From contig NC_084722.1 in assembly GCF_033807575.1 (NCBI RefSeq), positions 1,172,832 to 1,236,831 on the forward strand: a DNA stretch of 64,000 nt, read 5' to 3'. Each line of letters opens with the position of its first letter. Position 1 is the first letter of the stretch. A model generated the notes under the pieces. It worked only from the letters and a program-made list of their open reading frames with translations. It searched no databases and was not told where the DNA came from. Below, piece by piece: positions 59,239-64,000 of this stretch. The translations under genes were made by a program, and so were the position numbers. The DNA comes from Cydia pomonella. Taxonomy: Eukaryota > Arthropoda > Insecta > Lepidoptera > Tortricidae.

Positions 59239-62151
59239 GATCTCGAAAAAACATTTTTTCACGAGTTCTCTCAATTGGTCCCAAAATTGTCCGGCATTAT
59301 CCCAACATACTTTACCCAGTTATACATACTGACATACAATGCCAAAACACTGTCATCGGCCGAACGTCTAATAGAGCTAACCGAAGCCCTCAAAGAAATC
59401 AAATACGACATAATAGGGCTAGCTGAAACGAGACGCATTGGAAACCAAATCGAAGAACACGATAACTTTATCTTGTGCTATACAGGCCACACACCTGGAA
59501 GGTATGGCATAGGATTTATAGTAAAACTCAATTTAAAAAATAATATAGAAAGTTACGTCGGCCTTTCAGAAAGAGTGGCAATATTGAACCTGAATTTTGA
59601 AAGTTCGCGCTTATCAATCATACAGGTCTATGCTCCTACATCAAAAGCAAGTGACGCTGAAATCGATAACTTTTATACAACAATTAATAAGGCAATAGAA
59701 CTGGCATACAAAGACTACATATTGATGGGCGACTTTAATGCGAAAATTGGAATACCAAAAAAAGAGGAACACCTTATCATGAAAGCACACGGTTATGGTG
59801 ATAGAAACGAGAGAGGCCAAAGATTAATAGATTTCGCTAGTGAAAACAAATTATCAATTTTAAACACATTTTTCAAAAAAAAGACAAAAAACAAATGGAC
59901 CTGGCGATCACCTAATGGGACTCATAAAAACGAAATCGACTTCGTGCTATCAAACCGACCTCTAATATTCCAAAACATAGAGGTACTAAACATAAACTAC
60001 CCTTCAGACCACAGGCCAGTGAGAGCTACATTAACATACTTACGACCAAAACAAAGTAGAACAAAATTTACCAACTGTCAAAATAATACATTAAAAAGCG
60101 AAGAAGACATTTCAAAGTTCAAAGAATGTTTAAGTTCCTATATATCGAAAGATCAAACGGTAATGCACAAAATTACCTCAGTTCAAAAATATTACGATAA
60201 TCTAATCAATATCATCACCAAAAGCTTACAGAACACCCGTGCAGCACATAATTCCGAGAAAAATCATAAAATATTGTCCAATAGTACACTAAAGCTTTTA
60301 AAGAGAAGACAAGAGCTGCAAAAAAGCAAGAATAAAACTAGAGCAATAAAAAACGAAATTTCGGCTCTCTACAAGCTTGTTAATAAATACATAAAAAAAG
60401 ATTACACAAATTACAGATACAATACAATCGAAAAACATCTGAGCCACGCTGGAAGTACGAAAAAAGCATACAGGGAGCTAAAAACAAATAAAAATTGGAT
60501 TGACGGACTAAAACAAGGCCAAATAACCAAAAACAACCGTAGCGACATCATCTCTATAGCTACTCAGTTTTATGAAGAATTATACAGTGCTAAAGGACCG
60601 ATAGACCTCAATAACATAAACAAATGTACTACCAGCAAAGGTAGAGAATTAAATAGACCTGAAATAGAAGAAAGCGAAATCCTAGAGGCATTGAAAAAAT
60701 TTAAATCAGACAAAAGCCCGGGCTCAGACAACATAGCAAACGAAGCTTTGAAAATAGCCGCCCCCATACTAGCAGCACCCTTAACAATTTTTTTCAATTA
60801 TGTCCTTGAAACTGGAGAGACACCAGCTCAGTGGTCTGAATCAAATATCATTTTGTTATACAAAAAAGGCGACCCAAACGATATCGGGAACTATAGACCA
60901 ATAAGTTTACTCCCAAGTATCTACAAGCTATTTTCCACAATCCTTACCAAAAAAATCAGCTCTACATTAGAGAAAAAACAACCCATAGAGCAGGCAGGAT
61001 TTAGAAGGGGCTTCTCTACAATCGATCATATCCACACACTGGAGCTTCTTATAGAGAAATACCAGGAGAAAAGAAGGCCGCTCTACTTAGCATATATCGA
61101 TTATAAGAAAGCTTTCGATTCAGTGTCACATAATTACATTTGGGAAACACTAACAACGCAGAATGTGGAAAATTACTATATACGAGTCATCAAGAGCATA
61201 TACAAAAATAGCAAGAGTAGAGTTAAACTAGAAACAGCCGGTCCCTGGTTCCCTATCAAAAGAGGTGTAAGACAGGGGGATCCTCTATCTCCTACACTTT
61301 TTATAGCTGTACTAGAGTCAATAATAAACAAACTTGACTGGAAAAAACACGGTATAAGAGTCAAAAATAAGTACCTAAGCCACCTACGCTTCGCCGACGA
61401 TCTGGTCCTTATATCAGAAAAAGCAAATGAACTACAGTATATGGTAGAGTCTCTAAATTGTGCTAGCAAAGTCGCTGGTTTGGAAATGAACCTCTCCAAA
61501 ACTATGTTAATGTCCAACAGCACCAAGCTACCAATATATGTCGACGACGAACCACTTGAATATACTGAAAAATATATTTATCTCGGCAAACAAATTAGCT
61601 TCGATATCTCAAGCAATTACCAAGAGGTGGAACGCAGAGCACAGCTAACTTGGAATAAGTACTGGAGCTTAAAAGAAATATTTAAGAGCAATCTGCCAAT
61701 CAATCTAAAGACCAAGGTAATGAATACTTGCCTCATACCATGCCTGACCTATGCTTGTCAGACATGGAAGTTTAACAAGGATTTACAAAATAAAATTACT
61801 ACGTGCCAGCGCGGAATGGAGCGCAGTATGTTAAATATAAAAAGAATAGACAGAATACGCCACACTAAAATCAGAAACATCACCAAAGCAACAGATGGCT
61901 TGACATATGCTCTAGCACTGAAATGGAAGTGGGCTGGACACGTCGCGCGCCTTCAAGACCAGAGATGGACAAAAATTGTCACCGCGTGGAGGGGACCACC
62001 AGGCAAAAGAAAGCAAGGGAGACCCCGAAATCGGTGGGAGGACGAAATCAAACGTACAGCGGGTCCAAACTGGATGCAAACTGCAAAATCCAGAGACGAT
62101 TGGTTCACCTTGGAGGAGGCCTTTACCTGCAGAGGGGTTCTTGCAGAATAA
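59239..62151 (+). CDS. RTE-like non-LTR retrotransposon polyprotein (endonuclease-RT)
   Basis: Open from the codon after TGA (59236-59238) to TAA at 62149-62151, about 970 codons. Apurinic-like endonuclease: TYNAKTL, LAETRR, QVYAPTS, LMGDFNAKIG, then NEIDFVLSNR and YPSDHRPV. Reverse transcriptase: GNYRPISLL, QAGFRRGFSTIDHI, YIDYKKAFDSV, GVRQGDPLSP, and FADD at about 61390. C-terminal part WAGHVARLQDQRWT and GRPRNRWEDE, as in RTE and related lepidopteran elements. There is no in-frame ATG before the endonuclease domain (first ones are well inside), so the copy is slightly 5'-truncated or starts on a non-AUG codon. All catalytic motifs I can check are present. Confidence 0.9.
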   Translation, partial: DLEKTFFHEFSQLVPKLSGIIPTYFTQLYILTYNAKTLSSAERLIELTEALKEIKYDIIGLAETRRIGNQIEEHDNFILCYTGHTPGRYGIGFIVKLNLKNNIESYVGLSERVAILNLNFESSRLSIIQVYAPTSKASDAEIDNFYTTINKAIELAYKDYILMGDFNAKIGIPKKEEHLIMKAHGYGDRNERGQRLIDFASENKLSILNTFFKKKTKNKWTWRSPNGTHKNEIDFVLSNRPLIFQNIEVLNINYPSDHRPVRATLTYLRPKQSRTKFTNCQNNTLKSEEDISKFKECLSSYISKDQTVMHKITSVQKYYDNLINIITKSLQNTRAAHNSEKNHKILSNSTLKLLKRRQELQKSKNKTRAIKNEISALYKLVNKYIKKDYTNYRYNTIEKHLSHAGSTKKAYRELKTNKNWIDGLKQGQITKNNRSDIISIATQFYEELYSAKGPIDLNNINKCTTSKGRELNRPEIEESEILEALKKFKSDKSPGSDNIANEALKIAAPILAAPLTIFFNYVLETGETPAQWSESNIILLYKKGDPNDIGNYRPISLLPSIYKLFSTILTKKISSTLEKKQPIEQAGFRRGFSTIDHIHTLELLIEKYQEKRRPLYLAYIDYKKAFDSVSHNYIWETLTTQNVENYYIRVIKSIYKNSKSRVKLETAGPWFPIKRGVRQGDPLSPTLFIAVLESIINKLDWKKHGIRVKNKYLSHLRFADDLVLISEKANELQYMVESLNCASKVAGLEMNLSKTMLMSNSTKLPIYVDDEPLEYTEKYIYLGKQISFDISSNYQEVERRAQLTWNKYWSLKEIFKSNLPINLKTKVMNTCLIPCLTYACQTWKFNKDLQNKITTCQRGMERSMLNIKRIDRIRHTKIRNITKATDGLTYALALKWKWAGHVARLQDQRWTKIVTAWRGPPGKRKQGRPRNRWEDEIKRTAGPNWMQTAKSRDDWFTLEEAFTCRGVLAE

Positions 62152-62307
62152 CTCACAGGAAAACGAAACAAACAATAATAATGCTATCATATTTTTATAA
62201 TTCTTAAAATTCTAACAAACTTTTTTCACGATTCTTACCTACTAACAACAACTACTTTTTGTAATTAAATATAATATTAGTGTAAATTTAACTCTGTAAG
62301 AAATAAA

Positions 62308-62351
62308 GGCTTTTTTATTTTTTTATTTTATTTTTTATTTTATTTTATTTA
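62308..62351 (+). repeat. (TTTTA)n 3' tail microsatellite
   Basis: Repeating TTTTATTTTATTTT directly after GAAATAAAGGC. Confidence 0.8.
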
Positions 62352-62673
62352 TACTTTACCCAGATTGTCATTGCGATACGTTCTTCAATAAGGCGGCCCA
62401 AGTTTAGCCCCATCGTACTACAAGTTAAATAGATTGTAGTTTAACCATAGGTATATTTTTTTTTTTTTTTTTTAAGAGTTTTCCGTGTCAGTTGTAGACA
62501 CAGGGCCCTCGCTAATGATACGGGCGACCCTGTGCCCGCGGTGACATATGCGTCATGTGTTTGTGATTATTTGGTGCCAAATTTGGCAACATCATCACGG
62601 CATGGCATTAAGTTAAAAATTGCTAAATGAAATTACTGAATAAAATTACATAATGTATTGCTGGATGAAATTA

Positions 62674-62675
<2 letters not shown>

Positions 62676-62755
<80 letters not shown>
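62676..62755 (+). repeat. Homopolymer, 80 A
   Basis: Uninterrupted A from 62676 to 62755. It lies antisense (poly-T) in the 3' region of the Gag-only element. It could be a retro-element tail on the + strand or a replication or assembly expansion. Confidence 0.9.
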
Positions 62756-62758
<3 letters not shown>

Positions 62759-62841
62759 ATAATTGTTCAATGAGTTACAGATGTAAATTTGATTGCAAAA
62801 TTAAATTACTGATTTGAAATGACGCCGTATTTCATTCTGAT

Positions 62842-64000
62842 TTAATCGTATTTAATTCTTGATTCTATATTAGTTTTTACTGCTGCAATTCGGGGACATT
62901 TATGGTCAATAGCTGTGTGATTGGTCTCGTGCTTTGTATTAAATTTAGTATTGTGTTGGTGGCAGTTGTAACATTTGGGTTGGTTATCTTTGTTAGGGCA
63001 GTTTTTGTAATTGTGGGTTTGGTCAGCACAGTGGGAGCATGGTTTAGTATTGGCCTTGCAGTGGACACGAGTGTGCCCAAACTGCAGGCAGCTGAGGCAT
63101 TGCATGAAGGGAGAATGCTCCGATGCCTGAACACGTTGGTGCTCGATGTTGATCCTGCCCAGTGCCATAATGGCCTTCCACGTAGCAGGATGGCACTTAA
63201 GCACCGCGTTGTACAGGTTCCCGTTCCTGTTGCTTGTGACGAAACACAGCTGTAGCCCTTGGTCATCGCGCAGGGTTTCCTTCACCGACGGGTTCTGAGA
63301 GGATATAATATGTATAAGTTCATCCCTGGGGGTATCCTTATAAATCCCCTTCAGAATCACCATCGGCGAGAGGGTCCTGGCGGGCTCGGCTTTTAAGTTT
63401 GTGGTGGTGGTAAGCCTGTGCAGCGTTTCGTCACGCTGTTTTTCAGTTTCAAATTCGATGCGGATTTTCTTGTTAGTGAGTGGTTTTATTTTGGTTGGCG
63501 CATAACTTTTTTCTCTGAACGAGATCCTGCTCCGCAGAGTGCCCATGGCCTCAGCTGTTGTAGTCGCTGTCTCTACCGTCGCGACAAGTGCGGGGTAGGT
63601 CATCTGTTTGGTTTGCAAGGGTTTCTTCAAGGTTTCACTATAGGTCGGGCGTCTAGATTCAACGGAGCTGCCCGAATCCACTCCGCCGATCGCATTCTTG
63701 ACCAGTTCGCCAAGGGCCTTCTGCTCCTCGCGAATCTGGTCAAGTTGCGCTTGCACAGAATTTACGATATCCTGATGCACTGGTTCAGGAGGTCTGTCAT
63801 CAAGGTCGGTTTGGACCCCCCTTGACGACTGATCTGTAGGAGTAGGTGTCTGCAGCAAAATGTTCCGGATCTGCGCACGCATCTGATTGGCGTAACTCGC
63901 GAATATTGCCGGGACATTTTGTGCAGAGATTTTAATTTGTCGCTTGTTCTCGACGGTTATGCTGCGATGGGTTTTGGTAGTCTCCAAGTTTTCGAGGATC
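62842..64000 (-). CDS. Gag-like ORF1 of a Jockey/R1-type LINE (partial at 5' end)
   Basis: Open through the window edge; at least 386 codons. N-terminal half is polar with a short coiled coil (VQAQLDQIREEQKALGELV). Residues about 200-280 (counted from TTG at 63987) look like an RRM-like Gag domain (IRIEFETEKQRDETLHRL, PMVILKGIYKDTPRDELI). The C-terminus has three cysteine knuckles: CLSCLQFGHTRVHC, CSHCADQTHNYKNC and CYNCHQHNTKFNTKH. This order (RRM-like then three CCHC-type knuckles) is that of Jockey- and R1/TRAS-type ORF1 proteins. The start codon is outside the window. Confidence 0.85.
   Translation of the reverse strand, partial: ILENLETTKTHRSITVENKRQIKISAQNVPAIFASYANQMRAQIRNILLQTPTPTDQSSRGVQTDLDDRPPEPVHQDIVNSVQAQLDQIREEQKALGELVKNAIGGVDSGSSVESRRPTYSETLKKPLQTKQMTYPALVATVETATTTAEAMGTLRSRISFREKSYAPTKIKPLTNKKIRIEFETEKQRDETLHRLTTTTNLKAEPARTLSPMVILKGIYKDTPRDELIHIISSQNPSVKETLRDDQGLQLCFVTSNRNGNLYNAVLKCHPATWKAIMALGRINIEHQRVQASEHSPFMQCLSCLQFGHTRVHCKANTKPCSHCADQTHNYKNCPNKDNQPKCYNCHQHNTKFNTKHETNHTAIDHKCPRIAAVKTNIESRIKYD

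Larger units (their letters stand above)
59239..62351 (+). mobile_element. RTE-like non-LTR element with (TTTTA)n tail
   Basis: The polyprotein is followed by about 150 bp of 3' UTR and then a TTTTTTATTTTATTTTATTT microsatellite at 62308-62351, the type of 3' end RTE elements carry in place of poly(A). The 5' boundary is uncertain. Confidence 0.75.
62456..64000 (-). mobile_element. Non-LTR element with Gag-type ORF only, cut by window edge
   Basis: On the - strand, ORF1 (64000-62842) is followed by about 370 bp of noncoding DNA with hairpin-forming GGGCACAGGGTCGCCCG and then an oligo(A) tail (T-run at 62456-62473 on +). No reverse transcriptase follows, so ORF2 has been deleted or the family is ORF1-only. 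Three copies of AGTAATTT-x-AT-x3-GCAAT lie between ORF1 and the tail, two of them separated from the first by an 80-bp homopolymer. Confidence 0.55.

Overview
The window is nuclear DNA from a lepidopteran insect (moth or butterfly); I cannot name the species. The reasons are an apolipophorin-III gene with a lepidopteran-type sequence, split genes with short insect introns, AT-rich intergenic DNA, and very dense SINEs, MITEs and LINE tails typical of this order. There is no operon structure, CRISPR array or other prokaryotic feature.

Five cellular genes can be supported. Apolipophorin-III (+ strand, 4 coding exons, 30074-33073) is complete and is followed by a 3' UTR built largely from a 10-copy minisatellite. 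A secreted leucine-rich-repeat protein (- strand, 34926-37117) has a 10-nt coding first exon. An RMND1 homologue (- strand, 7 exons, 46988-54494) is complete, and its reading frame resumes, after one TGA, into a 980-codon charged coiled-coil ORF (44027-46969). The last three exons of an EME1-like Holliday-junction nuclease subunit (- strand, 54833-55460) lie just upstream of RMND1.

The rest is mostly mobile DNA. From 10425 to 21123 sits a full-length, very young BEL/Pao LTR retrotransposon on the - strand: 1140-bp LTRs with one difference seen, a 5-bp target duplication, and open gag and pol. From about 59.2 to 62.35 kb is an RTE-like non-LTR element with a long open endonuclease-RT frame. 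The right edge holds a Gag-type ORF (three CCHC knuckles) of another non-LTR element with no second ORF before its tail. Between these are at least eight copies of one tRNA-derived SINE, several copies of a second SINE and of a third A-tailed retro-repeat, LINE C-terminal fragments, and many terminal-inverted-repeat elements, several with readable target duplications (TA, CTG, 8 bp).

Layout: 0-10 kb repeat-rich, no cellular gene; 10.4-21.1 kb BEL/Pao; 21-30 kb nested MITEs, SINEs and LINE fragments; 30-37 kb apolipophorin-III and LRR gene facing each other tail to tail; 37.5-38.9 kb a 175-bp tandem array derived from an acyl-CoA synthetase exon; 39-44 kb MITEs; 44-55.5 kb coiled-coil ORF, RMND1, EME1; 55.5-64 kb MITEs and non-LTR elements. 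Points most worth following up are the acyl-CoA-synthetase-derived array, the RMND1/coiled-coil frame continuity, the Pumilio-type motifs in the apolipophorin 3' UTR minisatellite, the C(UUCG)G hairpin array in the BEL LTR, and a 564-bp foldback element in an RMND1 intron.
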